This document shows positions 33,379-42,614 of a stretch of DNA of 64,000 bases, piece by piece. The position numbers and the translations under genes are program-made. The first letter of the stretch is position 1; each line of letters begins with the position of its first letter. Origin of the DNA: Candidatus Poribacteria bacterium (GTDB taxonomy: Bacteria > Poribacteria > WGA-4E > WGA-3G); the NCBI GenBank assembly GCA_009839745.1, contig VXPE01000074.1, positions 1-64,000 of the forward strand, in the 5' to 3' direction. The notes beneath the pieces are model-generated. The model had not been told where the DNA came from. It did no database searches and saw only the letters and a list, made by a program, of their open reading frames with translations.

Positions 33379-34371
33379 TTACCGTCGCAGCCCTGCCGCC
33401 CGCAGCACCGTTTCCTGAACTGCGAACTCGTGGTCGAGAGAGCGATCAGGAGATTTCTCGCCTCGAATATCAGCGACAAACGCTCGAAGGCTTTCAACGT
33501 AACGCGGTCGCGGCTCCACAAGCACCGTCTGCCAGCCCTTCGCATATCCATCCCGATCTTCGTCAAGACACAGCCGCAACACTGGGGGTTCAAGCGGCTC
33601 AAGAATCGCACTGCCCTGTGTCCCGTAGACCTCCAATCGCCTGGATTTACCCGCATCCACTTCCAATGACGTTGACTCAAGAATCGCCAACGCTTTGGGA
33701 TATTCGAACACAGCCGCTGTATTGTTCCGATACCACGGGACGTCATGCCCGTCGTGCCTCGAAAGGGGTGTCACGTGTGTGGGTCGTCCGAGCAACGCAA
33801 CGATAATATCGGTGAGATGACAGGCAAGGATGAACATAATGCCGCCTGAGTGTTCACCGAGTGAATCCCAGCGTTGCCAATGCGCGTCGCTTGAAGGTCC
33901 CGATGAGATGCGTCCTCGAACAGAAAAAATGTCGCCGAGTTTGCCGGAATGCACCCAATCCAGGATAAACTGGAAGCCAGCATTGTATCGGAACATATAA
34001 CCGAGTTGAACGAGCAACTTCCTGTCTCGTGCGAGGTCCAGAACCTCCCGAAATTCATCGAGGTTATCACCCGCAGGTTTATCGAACCACAGATGTTTGC
34101 CGTGCTCAAGGATCTCCCGTGCAAAGGTGAGATTTTGCGACACCCGTCCCTGCGCCGCGACACCAACGATTGTCTCATCTTCGAGTATCTCTTCTTTGGA
34201 CGTAAACCAGTGAACGCCGTCATAGACTGCGCTTTGACCCAAAGTCTCTCGGACTTCTGGTGATGGCTCAAAGACACCGGCGAAGTCAATTTCGTCGCTC
34301 TCCTTCATGACACGGGCTTTCCCCGAAGCGTGGTCGTGGGAAATACCGTATTGTGCAAGTCTCAATTTCAC
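33379..34371 (-). CDS. Gfo/Idh/MocA family oxidoreductase
   Basis: 330 residues. It begins MKLRLAQYGISHDHASGKARVM, a His-containing variant of the glycine-rich nucleotide motif, and has HLWFDKPAGDNLDEF in place of EKP. The C-terminal domain contains LGDIFSVRGRISSG, GGIMFILACHLTDIIVALLG and EVYGTQGSAILEP. So the fold is certain, but the altered motifs suggest a distinct substrate or cofactor mode. The start is GTG 34371 with AGGAG 7 nt upstream. It stands alone, next to the miniature element at 33216-33334. Confidence 0.9.
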   Translation of the reverse strand: MKLRLAQYGISHDHASGKARVMKESDEIDFAGVFEPSPEVRETLGQSAVYDGVHWFTSKEEILEDETIVGVAAQGRVSQNLTFAREILEHGKHLWFDKPAGDNLDEFREVLDLARDRKLLVQLGYMFRYNAGFQFILDWVHSGKLGDIFSVRGRISSGPSSDAHWQRWDSLGEHSGGIMFILACHLTDIIVALLGRPTHVTPLSRHDGHDVPWYRNNTAAVFEYPKALAILESTSLEVDAGKSRRLEVYGTQGSAILEPLEPPVLRLCLDEDRDGYAKGWQTVLVEPRPRYVESLRAFVADIRGEKSPDRSLDHEFAVQETVLRAAGLRR

Positions 34372-34716
34372 GTTTTTTCTCCTGTTTGAAACCTATGATT
34401 GCCAAAAGCATCAGATAAAGTCTAACATGATTCTATCACAGAATCCACAGCGATTGGTGCAAAAAGTGCGTGCGATTTTTGCCGACTTGTGCTAAACTCT
34501 CTTTTAATTATACCTTGCGGGTAAACAACGAGATTTGTGCTTTGACGGTTTTCGCTCAAGAGTCGCCTGCGTGTTTTTGATAGGGTATTTTTGCGTATTG
34601 TTGTAGGCTGCCATTTAAGGCACGGCGAGCGTCCTAAATTATTTAAAAACCCGTAGGGATGCAATGTTTGTAGAAGAGATCAGAGACACATAATTAAAAA
34701 ATTGAGAACCAAACCG
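34372..34716. other. Intergenic region without supported gene
   Basis: About 345 bases between the divergent Gfo/Idh and glutaredoxin-like genes. Short frames on both strands show no protein-like sequence. The region should contain both promoters, but I cannot point to convincing -35 and -10 boxes. No RNA gene or repeat was recognised. Confidence 0.5.
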
Positions 34717-34992
34717 ATGCAACTCCAGTTTTACACGAAACCGGATTGTCCGCTCTGCGACGATGCAAAGAGCGTGCTGCAGCGTATCGGAGCGAAGACA
34801 TCGTTTATTGCAATAGAGGAAATCGACATCACCAAAAATCTGGGACTCTTCACGAAATATAAACATCTGATTCCTGTGCTTGAGTTAGATGGGCAAAGAC
34901 TTTTTGCACATCATGCCACCTATTGGAAGTTAGTGTGGCAGCTCCGATGGTACCGGTTTCGGAGGTATTTCATCGGTAGGAGGGATTTGTAA
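34717..34992 (+). CDS. Glutaredoxin-like protein (DUF836 type)
   Basis: 91 residues beginning MQLQFYTKPDCPLCDDAKSVL, the thioredoxin-fold motif C-x-x-C in CPLC near residue 11, and cis-Pro in HLIPVLELDG. It is the short glutaredoxin-like family often called DUF836, probably a thiol oxidoreductase or glutathione-related protein in the cytoplasm. ATG 34717 gives the family start; a TTG at 34702 is also open, and neither has a good ribosome-binding site. It precedes the gamma-glutamyltransferase gene by 32 bp, which supports a glutathione link. Confidence 0.85.
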   Translation: MQLQFYTKPDCPLCDDAKSVLQRIGAKTSFIAIEEIDITKNLGLFTKYKHLIPVLELDGQRLFAHHATYWKLVWQLRWYRFRRYFIGRRDL

Positions 34993-35024
34993 TCCCGACA
35001 CATGTCAAATCTAAGGAGATAAGC

Positions 35025-36644
35025 ATGGCTTTTCCATCACACGGGACAACGCATCGATCCACTGTAACGGGTACACGCGGCATGGCGACGAGTGCGCATC
35101 CGCTTGCGAGTCTTGCGGGTGCACGTATGCTGCTCGCTGGCGGTAATGCCTTTGATGCAGCAGTTGCTGTCGCTTCAACGCTCAACGTCGTTGAACCTTA
35201 CATGTCGGGGATCGCGGGTAACGGGTATATGTTGCTCTATAACGCGAAGGAAAAAACGCACCGCGTGATAGATTATCTGGGCACTGCACCTTACGCAGCG
35301 ACGCTGGATGTCTATCCGACACTCGAAAGTCAACAGATTGGCATTCGTGCCGGTATGGTCCCTGGTGGCTGTGGTGGCTGGCTCGCCCTTTTAGAACGCT
35401 ACGGAAGTATGGATCACGCCGACATCTTTTCCCCGGCAATTGAATTGGCAGAAAATGGATACGCCGTCACCGTCAAGAATGCGGAATTCATCGCTGGTGC
35501 CCGTCCCTATTTCTCCGAGAGAGCCGAAGAGGTAATCGCTTCACGAGGGAGAACACCACTCCCTGGCGAGGTCTTGGTCCAACAGGATTTAGCCAACACA
35601 TTCCGTCAAGTTGCTGAAGGCGGCGCGGAGGCGTTCTATCGCGGCGACATCGCCAAAGAGATCGTCCGCTTTTCGGAAGAGACCGATGGACTGATTACCG
35701 AAAAGGATTTAGCCGACTTTGAGGTGGAGTGGCAGGACCCGATCTCCGTTACCTACAAGGATTACGAGGTCTACTGTCCACCCCCGCCGTGTGCTGGCAT
35801 TCAGTATTTGGAAACGCTCAACATCTTGGAAAACGATGCCCTCGGTGAACTCGGACACAATACCCCGGAATACCTACACTTGCTGATTGAAGCGATTAAG
35901 TTAGCGAGCGCGGATAGAGCCGAGTATGCCCCACGTCCGAACCCTCCGATTGAACGCTTGTTATCCAAAGATTACGCACGTGCACAACGCGAACGCATTG
36001 GTGAACAAGCCGCAGTCAGCGGGGGTGAACGTTGGTCAAAGGACAAACTTCCCGGTGAAATCCGAGCGGACGACTGGACCACCGAGTGCACAACCCATTT
36101 TGACACCGCCGATGCAGAGGGCAATATCGTGGCAGTGACACAGAGTCTCGGACAACCTTTCGGATCAGGGGTGATCCTTGGATCGACCGGCATGTTTCTC
36201 AACAATTTCATGAACTGGTTCGATAGAATCCCAGAGAGTCCAAACGCCGTTGGACCGCATAAACGGATAGAGATGTGTATGTCGCCGTGCCAAGTTTGGA
36301 AGGACGGAAATCCGTTCGCGGCGATTGGCACCCCCGGAAGCCACGGCATCCTTCAAACGACGTTACAGATGGTGTTGAACCTGATTGAACACGGGATGAA
36401 CGTGCAAGCGGCGATTGAAGCACCGCGCGTTCGGTTGATAAATCCGGGAACGCATGTCAGTATGGAGGGACGCATTCCTGCTGCTGTCCGTGCGGCATTG
36501 GAAGCACGTGGACATGAGGTAGAGGTATTGCCCGATTGGACTGCCACTGTCGGCGGCGGACAGGGAATCGCCTTTGATACCGAAGAGAGAAGTTTCATGG
36601 GTGGGGCTGACCCACGGCGCGATGGGTATGCAATCGGTGTGTAA
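35025..36644 (+). CDS. ggt: Gamma-glutamyltransferase family protein
   Basis: 539 residues of the Ntn-hydrolase GGT family, which cuts itself into two subunits and hydrolyses or transfers the gamma-glutamyl group of glutathione. The N-terminal part has TSAHPLASLAGARMLLAGGNAFDAAVAVA and VEPYMSGIAGNG. The nucleophile is T356 in ECTTHFDTAD, the new N-terminus of the small subunit. SGVILGSTGMFLNN is the usual oxyanion region. No signal peptide is visible, so it may be cytoplasmic or a cephalosporin-acylase-like relative. AAGGAG lies before ATG 35025. It follows the glutaredoxin-like gene closely. Confidence 0.93.
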   Translation: MAFPSHGTTHRSTVTGTRGMATSAHPLASLAGARMLLAGGNAFDAAVAVASTLNVVEPYMSGIAGNGYMLLYNAKEKTHRVIDYLGTAPYAATLDVYPTLESQQIGIRAGMVPGGCGGWLALLERYGSMDHADIFSPAIELAENGYAVTVKNAEFIAGARPYFSERAEEVIASRGRTPLPGEVLVQQDLANTFRQVAEGGAEAFYRGDIAKEIVRFSEETDGLITEKDLADFEVEWQDPISVTYKDYEVYCPPPPCAGIQYLETLNILENDALGELGHNTPEYLHLLIEAIKLASADRAEYAPRPNPPIERLLSKDYARAQRERIGEQAAVSGGERWSKDKLPGEIRADDWTTECTTHFDTADAEGNIVAVTQSLGQPFGSGVILGSTGMFLNNFMNWFDRIPESPNAVGPHKRIEMCMSPCQVWKDGNPFAAIGTPGSHGILQTTLQMVLNLIEHGMNVQAAIEAPRVRLINPGTHVSMEGRIPAAVRAALEARGHEVEVLPDWTATVGGGQGIAFDTEERSFMGGADPRRDGYAIGV

Positions 36645-36661
36645 GTGAAAGTGAGGGTTAA

Positions 36662-37111
36662 ATGGACCATCCGCAACACATTGTTGCCGTCTCTGGCTTG
36701 ATCAGTCATCCCGACGGTAAAATCTTGCTCATACGGAGTCCACGTCGTGGTTGGGAGTTTCCGGGTGGTCAGGTCGAAGAAGGTGAAAACCTTATTGAGG
36801 CACTCCAACGTGAAATTCAAGAGGAGTCTGGCGTCATTGCCTCAATTGGGTCGCTGGTCGGTGTCTACTCAAACATCAAAGCGCCTACTAAATTGGCGTT
36901 TGGTTTCTTAGGGGATTATGTCTCCGGTGAATTAACAACAAGCCCTGAGAGCTTAGAAACCGAATGGGTTGCACGTCATTCCGCTCTGCCACGTATATCC
37001 CATCCGGCTATTTATGACAGAATGAAAGATATGCTCAATTTTTCGGGGCGTGTCATTTATCGCGTTTACACCAATGACCCGTATCAGGTTTGTGAGGAAT
37101 GTTTCCTGTGA
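36662..37111 (+). CDS. NUDIX hydrolase
   Basis: 149 residues with a complete NUDIX box, GGQVEEGENLIEALQREIQEESG, preceded by VSGLISHPDGKILLIRSPRRGWEFP. It hydrolyses a nucleoside diphosphate derivative. Start ATG 36662 lies 17 bp after the gamma-glutamyltransferase stop on the same strand, with GAGGG upstream, so it is probably in the same operon. It differs from the NUDIX protein at 24984-25451 in sequence and length. Confidence 0.92.
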   Translation: MDHPQHIVAVSGLISHPDGKILLIRSPRRGWEFPGGQVEEGENLIEALQREIQEESGVIASIGSLVGVYSNIKAPTKLAFGFLGDYVSGELTTSPESLETEWVARHSALPRISHPAIYDRMKDMLNFSGRVIYRVYTNDPYQVCEECFL

Positions 37112-37190
37112 GACCAAAATGGGTCCATTTCGTTAACGAAGCAAAATTTTTCAAACTTTATATTTCGGCAAAGTGTTTTCGGGAGGAAAT

Positions 37191-38240
37191 GTGAAGAATT
37201 TTATCATTTTTAACAAATACTTTTTTATAGCGTTCGGGTTAATTTTCATCTGTGGTTGCGAGACAATTCAGGATGTTATTCTCACTGAACCACCGAGTGA
37301 AACAGATATAACACCACTGCGCGTAACCATGATATATCCCAGCGATTGCGTTGGCTCAGCGGCTTACTGTGATGCCTTCCATATCGGTGTAAGAGCAGCA
37401 GAGACAGGACTTGGAATTAGTCTCACTGAGGTTAGCGGGGTGGAAGACGATGCGACGGTGTCAGAAATGTTGTTAAGAGAAGCTGCACAAAATTCGGACC
37501 TCGTTTTAACAGCGGGCTATCAGATGGGAGAGCCTCTGGCGATGATAGCGCCTGAATTTCCTGATGTCCAATTTGCAATCTTTGATGTTGTCCTTGATAT
37601 TCCAAATGTGGCTTCCGTGAACTACAAATCCAATGAAGGGTCGTTTCTGGTTGGAGCAATTGCGGCTTTAAAATCAGAGAGCGGTAAAATCGGTTATATT
37701 GGTGGAGTGGATGTTCCGTTGTTACGCGAGTTTGAAGGGGGTTACGTCGCCGGAATTCAAGCGATCAATCCAGATGCAACAATCTCCGTAGAATACATCA
37801 GCGAGGATGTAACCGGTTTCGGTCAACCTGAAAAAGCAAAAGAATTGGCGTTGGCACAATATGAAAGCGGTATTGATGTAATTTACGTCGCCGCGGGTGG
37901 GTCGGGTCAAGGGGTCCTTGAAGCCGCCCAAGAACAACAAAAATTTATAATTTGGGTTGACTCCAACGGTAACCATCTTGCCCCAGGCATTGTCCTAACG
38001 AGTATGACCAAAGAGATTTCAACTTCTGTGGAGCACATCATCCGAGAAGCCGTTGACGAAAATTTTATGGCAGGTATCCGATACTTCGGACTCAAGGATG
38101 GTAGTGTGAGTTATGCCGTCGATGAACACAACCAATCCTTGCTTTCGGACGACATGATAGCGACCGTTGAATCATTGAAAGCAAAGATCATTGCTGGCGA
38201 GATCGTTGTTCCTGATACAGTTTCACTTCCGCGCGAATAG
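37191..38240 (+). CDS. BMP family substrate-binding lipoprotein
   Basis: 349 residues of the basic membrane protein (PnrA/Med) family, nucleoside or purine-binding components of ABC importers. The N-terminus VKNFIIFNKYFFIAFGLIFICGC has a lipobox Cys. Family features include NSDLVLTAGYQMGEPLAMIAPEFPDVQFAIFD, NYKSNEGSFLVGAIAAL, GKIGYIGGVDVPLLREFEGGYVAGIQA and IWVDSNGNHLAPGIVLTSM. The GTG at 37191 follows GGGAGG, so it is preferred to an upstream GTG at 37173. No permease or ATPase genes are adjacent, so it works with subunits encoded elsewhere. Confidence 0.92.
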   Translation: MKNFIIFNKYFFIAFGLIFICGCETIQDVILTEPPSETDITPLRVTMIYPSDCVGSAAYCDAFHIGVRAAETGLGISLTEVSGVEDDATVSEMLLREAAQNSDLVLTAGYQMGEPLAMIAPEFPDVQFAIFDVVLDIPNVASVNYKSNEGSFLVGAIAALKSESGKIGYIGGVDVPLLREFEGGYVAGIQAINPDATISVEYISEDVTGFGQPEKAKELALAQYESGIDVIYVAAGGSGQGVLEAAQEQQKFIIWVDSNGNHLAPGIVLTSMTKEISTSVEHIIREAVDENFMAGIRYFGLKDGSVSYAVDEHNQSLLSDDMIATVESLKAKIIAGEIVVPDTVSLPRE

Positions 38241-38268
38241 AGCCTATAGTTAGAAATTCACTGGACGA

Positions 38269-38299
38269 GTAGAGCTGAATCACTGGAATTTGGCTCTAC
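38269..38299. terminator. Inverted repeat between convergent genes
   Basis: GTAGAGC (38269-38275) and GCTCTAC (38293-38299) form a 7-bp perfect stem around a 17-nt loop, between the BMP gene ending at 38240 and the Ycf48-like gene ending at 38338. It could serve as a bidirectional terminator. No T-tract follows. Confidence 0.4.
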
Positions 38300-38337
38300 A
38301 AACCCGATTAATTTAGGACGCGCATAGGGCTTGAATC

Positions 38338-39279
38338 CTAATGTCCCCGTAGGATAGTCCCCTTTGCCCCAACAATCCACCCGGCATTTTTCTGCAGATG
38401 GATATCCTGCAAGTTATGCTGAGCAGGTGTAGGATAGCGATTCCAGGTGTTACCACTGTCTGTTGTATGGAGGATCAAGCCGTTTTCACCGACTGCCCAT
38501 CCGCGTTTTTCGTCTCGGAAGGCGATGTCTCGCAAAGTCTGATTCACAGGCGTTTTTTGTCGAACCCACGTTATGCCACCATCAGTGGTATGGAGAATCA
38601 AGCCGTTTGTCCCGACAATCCAGCCGTGCGTCACATTTACAAAATGGACAGCGAATAAAGGCTGCTCGGCGTTACTTCGCTGTTGAACCCACCGGTTTCC
38701 GCCATCTTGAGTATGGAGAATTTCACCCTCCTCACCGACAATCCACCCGTGTGCTGGGTCGACAAAATACACACCCCATAGATGTTTATTTGACAGATCC
38801 CTTTGATTTTCCCAACGGCTTCCGCCATTCTCTGTTTTGAGCACTGTCCCTTTCCCGCCAACTGCCCAGCCATGCGTCGTATCAACAAAATGAAGATCCA
38901 AGATGCCAGGCGGGGTCTTACCGATCCCGCGTGCTTGATGTTGCAAGTTCCACGAGGCGCCCCCACTGCCGGTGTAATGCACCTGTCCAATGCTGACTGT
39001 CCAGCCGTTGTTTGGGGTGGCGAAATTAACCTGTGTCAGCGTGGCGTGTGAAATGGAAGCCACCTTCCAAGAGATTCCACCGTCAACCGTAGAGAGTACC
39101 GTTCCACCAGTACCGACTGCCCATCCGTGTTTCGTGTCTATAAAATGGATGCCGTAAAGATGTTCACCCGTTCCGCTTTCAAGTTGTCGCCATTCAAATT
39201 GTACCGTATCTTGGGAGCAACCGAAGTATACAAGCGTTCCACATAAAATGATGAGCGCGATGTAGTTTCTATTCTGCAT
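38338..39279 (-). CDS. Ycf48/BNR-like repeat lipoprotein
   Basis: 313 residues. The signal peptide MQNRNYIALIILCGTLVYFGC has a lipobox Cys at 21. The rest is about seven blades of the Ycf48 type: each holds HGWAVG or HGWIVG and ends GGTVL/ILHTxDGGxxW, for example IHFIDTKHGWAVGTGGTVLS and VHFVNVTHGWIVGTNGLIL. Such propellers are membrane-anchored surface or periplasmic proteins; Ycf48 itself helps photosystem II assembly, but bacterial homologues outside cyanobacteria have no defined job. ATG 39279 is the start, as the signal peptide begins there. It is divergent from the kinase gene at 39397. Confidence 0.92.
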   Translation of the reverse strand: MQNRNYIALIILCGTLVYFGCSQDTVQFEWRQLESGTGEHLYGIHFIDTKHGWAVGTGGTVLSTVDGGISWKVASISHATLTQVNFATPNNGWTVSIGQVHYTGSGGASWNLQHQARGIGKTPPGILDLHFVDTTHGWAVGGKGTVLKTENGGSRWENQRDLSNKHLWGVYFVDPAHGWIVGEEGEILHTQDGGNRWVQQRSNAEQPLFAVHFVNVTHGWIVGTNGLILHTTDGGITWVRQKTPVNQTLRDIAFRDEKRGWAVGENGLILHTTDSGNTWNRYPTPAQHNLQDIHLQKNAGWIVGAKGTILRGH

Positions 39280-39396
39280 TTTGAGGCACCTACTGTAAAA
39301 ATTTATTTGCAACTATTTGCTAAATCGTGTAAACTACATTATAGAGGATGCAAGCCGAATTGTCAAGTTCTTACAAGGATATTACTCCAAAGTATC

Positions 39397-40323
39397 ATGT
39401 ACATCATTGGAATTGATGGCGGTGGAACGAAAACGACAGGTATTCTGGCAACAGAAACGGGGCACCCCCTTGCAGAAGTGGAATCAGGACCCGCAAATTA
39501 CCACGTCGTTGGTGAGGCAGAGACACAAGCGGTTTTGGAAAATATCATCGCGGAGCTTCACGAAAAAGCAGGTGTTCCATTAGGGAGTCCTGTTCAGTGT
39601 TGTTTGGGTATGGCTGGTTTGGGACGCGCCGCAGACCGAGAAGTGATTGGACGGATCTGTGATGAACTCGGCATCTGCCAAAATCGGATATTAACCCACG
39701 ACGCACACATCGCTCTCGTGGGTGGCACGGAGAAACAGGAAGGTGTAATCGTCATCTCTGGAACGGGTGCGATTGCCTACGGCATCAATACCCATGGGAG
39801 AGAAGCCCGCGCGAGTGGATGGGGATACCTCCTTGGAGATGAAGGGAGTGGTTACGCCATTGCGATAAAGGGACTCCAAGCCGTCGCTCGTGCTGCTGAC
39901 GGCAGAGGTGATCCAACCGACTTGACAGACCGAATCCTCAATAGACTTGAACTCAACGAACCGAGCGAACTGATTCGGTGGACGCACGCCGCGAGTCGAG
40001 ATGCGATTGCGCAGTTAGCAGCGGTGGTATTTGAGACTGTCCGCATAACGGATACAGTGGCTGAAGACATCGTTGACGAAGCGGCTGATGAACTCGTTTG
40101 TGCCGCAGTCAGTGTAATTGAACAGTTAGAATTCACAGAGCCGTTTGATATTGTTCTCAGTGGTGGGAATCTCATCCATCAAAGGATGTTCGCCGACAAA
40201 CTCCGACACCGGTTTGCGAGGATCCGACCAACGGCATCGGTGCAACTCCCGAAACATGAGCCGGCCTACGGTGCCGTGTTGTTAGCACAAGCAAGTTTGC
40301 AGAAGGACCCTGTGTCAGGTTAA
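39397..40323 (+). CDS. N-acetylglucosamine kinase-like BadF/BadG ATPase family protein
   Basis: 308 residues of the ASKHA fold. Phosphate-1 motif is YIIGIDGGGTKTTGIL; CCLGMAGLGRAADRE and VIVISGTGAIAYG follow, with GWGYLLGDEGSGYAIAIKGLQAV the mark of N-acetylglucosamine or glucosamine kinases, and IVLSGGNLIHQRM at the end. It phosphorylates an amino sugar in the cytoplasm. ATG 39397 is the family start. The murQ gene lies 130 bp downstream, a common pairing for reuse of cell-wall amino sugars, so it may act on N-acetylglucosamine from peptidoglycan. Confidence 0.92.
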   Translation: MYIIGIDGGGTKTTGILATETGHPLAEVESGPANYHVVGEAETQAVLENIIAELHEKAGVPLGSPVQCCLGMAGLGRAADREVIGRICDELGICQNRILTHDAHIALVGGTEKQEGVIVISGTGAIAYGINTHGREARASGWGYLLGDEGSGYAIAIKGLQAVARAADGRGDPTDLTDRILNRLELNEPSELIRWTHAASRDAIAQLAAVVFETVRITDTVAEDIVDEAADELVCAAVSVIEQLEFTEPFDIVLSGGNLIHQRMFADKLRHRFARIRPTASVQLPKHEPAYGAVLLAQASLQKDPVSG

Positions 40324-40452
40324 TAGGCTTTAGTTTAACAGTTTAAAACGTTAGCCCGTAATGAAATGGAGGGGTTTTTGCTGGGGCGTTTCTTCAGATA
40401 TACGGAAAGGCACGTCAATATCTAAACCCGCCTCACCGAACCGCAAGGGATA

Positions 40453-41334
40453 ATTAAAAAAACGGAACAGCAAAACCTGAATTCTGTTGACATCGATCTG
40501 AAGTCAACACCAGAAATCGTCCGGATTTTCCATGAAGAAGACCGGAAAGCGATGGAGGCAGTAGAAGCGGAGTCCGAAGCGATTGCAGATGCCATTGAAT
40601 TATGCGTTGCTGCCTTCCGCACTGGGGGCAGACTCTTTTATGCCGGTGCTGGCACGAGCGGTAGACTCGGGGTGTTGGATGCTTCTGAATGTCCACCGAC
40701 CTTTAGCACGTCCCCGGAAATGGTTCAAGGGATAATTGCCGGTGGGGACATCGCCTTACGTCGCTCGGTGGAAGGAGAAGAGGATAAACCCGACAGTGGC
40801 ATGCGGGCTGTCCGAGAGCGACACCTCACATCGCAAGATGTGCTTGTCGGAATCGCAAGCAGCGGACAGACCCCTTACGTGATAGGTGCTTTGAAAGAGG
40901 CGCATACCATTGGTGCAACAACAATATTTCTCTGCTGTGTTCCACCGCCTGAGGAATTGAAAAACTGGGTGACGCATTTCATCACACCAATTGTCGGTCC
41001 AGAAATCATTGCAGGCTCGACCCGACTGAAAGCAGGGACAGCCACGAAACTGGTTCTGAACATGTTGACGACTGTTTCTATGATCAAACTGGGTAAGGTC
41101 TACAACAACCTGATGGTAGATGTCCACGCCTCTAACACGAAATTGGTCGCGCGGAGCGTTCGGATTGTCCAAGCCGTCACTGGGGTTGATGCCGCGGTGG
41201 CTGAGGCAACATTAGCACGAGCAGACGGTCGCGCCAAACTCGCTATTGTAATGCTCACAAAAGGACTGAATCCAACGGACGCGAACACACTCTTAGAAAA
41301 ACATGGAGGATTTCTAAGGCAGATTCTTGATTAA
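40453..41334 (+). CDS. murQ: N-acetylmuramic acid 6-phosphate etherase, non-canonical start
   Basis: MurQ cleaves the D-lactyl ether of MurNAc-6-phosphate in peptidoglycan recycling. The SIS domain is clear: RLFYAGAGTSGRLGVLDASECPPTF, VEGEEDKPDSGM and GIASSGQTPYVIGAL. The family-typical N-terminus TEQQNLNSVDIDLKSTPEI is encoded upstream of the first in-frame ATG (40552), yet no ATG, GTG or TTG exists between it and the upstream stop at 40423. Candidates are ATT 40453 or ACG 40462, after AAGGGA at 40445. From ATT the protein has 293 residues, close to E. coli MurQ. Starting at 40552 would drop about 33 residues. Confidence 0.85.
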   Translation: MKKTEQQNLNSVDIDLKSTPEIVRIFHEEDRKAMEAVEAESEAIADAIELCVAAFRTGGRLFYAGAGTSGRLGVLDASECPPTFSTSPEMVQGIIAGGDIALRRSVEGEEDKPDSGMRAVRERHLTSQDVLVGIASSGQTPYVIGALKEAHTIGATTIFLCCVPPPEELKNWVTHFITPIVGPEIIAGSTRLKAGTATKLVLNMLTTVSMIKLGKVYNNLMVDVHASNTKLVARSVRIVQAVTGVDAAVAEATLARADGRAKLAIVMLTKGLNPTDANTLLEKHGGFLRQILD

Positions 41335-41463
41335 AAAACTTTTAACGATTGGATTTCTGCTCTAATTTTCCCCGCTTCTCATTGAAGGCAAGATCGGATT
41401 TTCGGTATGAACAAAGAACATCGGGAAAGATTAGGAGCACCCACAAAAGGTCAGGAGGAACCG

Positions 41464-42414
41464 ATGGGTACGAAAGTTGGGCTTGCCAAAACCGGCAGGC
41501 GGCGTTCTAACGTTTTTGAAGCGTTGGACAATATACGCGAGGCGCTCACACCGAAAGTTCGTGAGCAGGTGTTGTTAAAACCGAATTTCCTCTCCAGCAC
41601 GAATCAACTCGCCTCCTCGCACGTTGATGCGATGCGCGGTGCGATTGATTTTCTGCTGAGCACACCACATCCGCCAAAAGAGATAATTGTCGCTGAGGGC
41701 GCGAATGAAGCATTCTCTGGCGAGGCATTCCAAGTTTTCGGGTATGAAGCCCTTCAAGCCGAATACGATCTCCCAATCCGGCTCGTGGATTTGCATCAGG
41801 AAACCGAATGGGTAGAAACCACGGTCTTTCTTGCTGAACGTAATGAGGATACCGTGAGGATGCCGAAGATAGTATTGGATTGTCCCTGTACTCTCTCTGT
41901 TGCTATTGCGAAAACACATGATGCTGGTGTTGTAACGCTCGCTATGAAGAATATGATTATGGGCACCTTGCATAAGGAAGATCGGATTAAAATGCACGGC
42001 TACCACAGTCACGCAGACCGAGTGCTCCCACGTGAAGCGCAGACGTTGAATATCAACCTACTTCGCCTCTCACGCCACCTTAAGCCCGACATCGCTATTG
42101 TTGATGGCACGGTTGGGTTACAAGGCAACGGACCCGGTGGCACGGATTCTGTGCCTCTCGGTATCGCAGTGGCAAGCGGAGATGTGTTCGCAGCGGACGC
42201 AGTTACGACCAAAGCGATGGGATTTGAGCCGTTGGAGATAGGGTTGTTCCACTATGCCAATGCGTTAGGATACGGCACCGCAGATCTCGGCAACATTGAC
42301 ATCATCGGCCCCGCTGTAGCGTCAGTTGCGACAGCGTTCAAGCCCCATGAAACCGCTGAACTCCAGTTCCAATGGCAGGAAACGAGTCACACAGAATATT
42401 TGGCAGCGGACTAA
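41464..42414 (+). CDS. DUF362 domain protein
   Basis: 316 residues of the DUF362 family. Typical parts are VLLKPNFLSSTNQLASSHVDAMRGAIDFLL, IIVAEGANEAFSGEAF, KTHDAGVVTLAMKNMIMGTLHKEDRIKMHG, IVDGTVGLQGNGPGGTD and VASGDVFAADAVTTKAMG. Some relatives carry iron-sulfur cluster domains, but no ferredoxin-like Cys set is present here. The family function is not established. The ATG at 41464 has AGGAGG 8 nt upstream, so the open frame from 41407 is not used. It is on the strand of murQ, 129 bp downstream. Confidence 0.9.
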   Translation: MGTKVGLAKTGRRRSNVFEALDNIREALTPKVREQVLLKPNFLSSTNQLASSHVDAMRGAIDFLLSTPHPPKEIIVAEGANEAFSGEAFQVFGYEALQAEYDLPIRLVDLHQETEWVETTVFLAERNEDTVRMPKIVLDCPCTLSVAIAKTHDAGVVTLAMKNMIMGTLHKEDRIKMHGYHSHADRVLPREAQTLNINLLRLSRHLKPDIAIVDGTVGLQGNGPGGTDSVPLGIAVASGDVFAADAVTTKAMGFEPLEIGLFHYANALGYGTADLGNIDIIGPAVASVATAFKPHETAELQFQWQETSHTEYLAAD

Positions 42415-42469
42415 CAATTTTATCGGTAATTTGATTGTAGCCTGCAACAATACGCAGAAATACCCCGGG

Positions 42470-42514
42470 GAATGCCACACGGCATTCATACCCGGGGAAG
42501 CCCACACGGGCTTC
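42470..42514. repeat. Two tandem hairpins with identical loops and covarying stems
   Basis: Hairpin 1 (42470-42487) is GAATGCC-ACAC-GGCATTC; hairpin 2 (42497-42514) is GAAGCCC-ACAC-GGGCTTC. They are 27 bp apart and each is preceded by a CCGGGG segment and followed by ATACC. The two stems differ at two positions, both compensated on the other arm. The region lies between the DUF362 gene and the S1/P1-like gene. REP-like element or structured RNA. Confidence 0.7.
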
Positions 42515-42614
42515 ATACCGTTGATTCTGATTCGCAAAAACACGCAGGCGGATATACGTCGATTGACGGTATTTAACGAATTCACCTGAACGAACCGCAA
42601 GGGAAAATTAAAAA

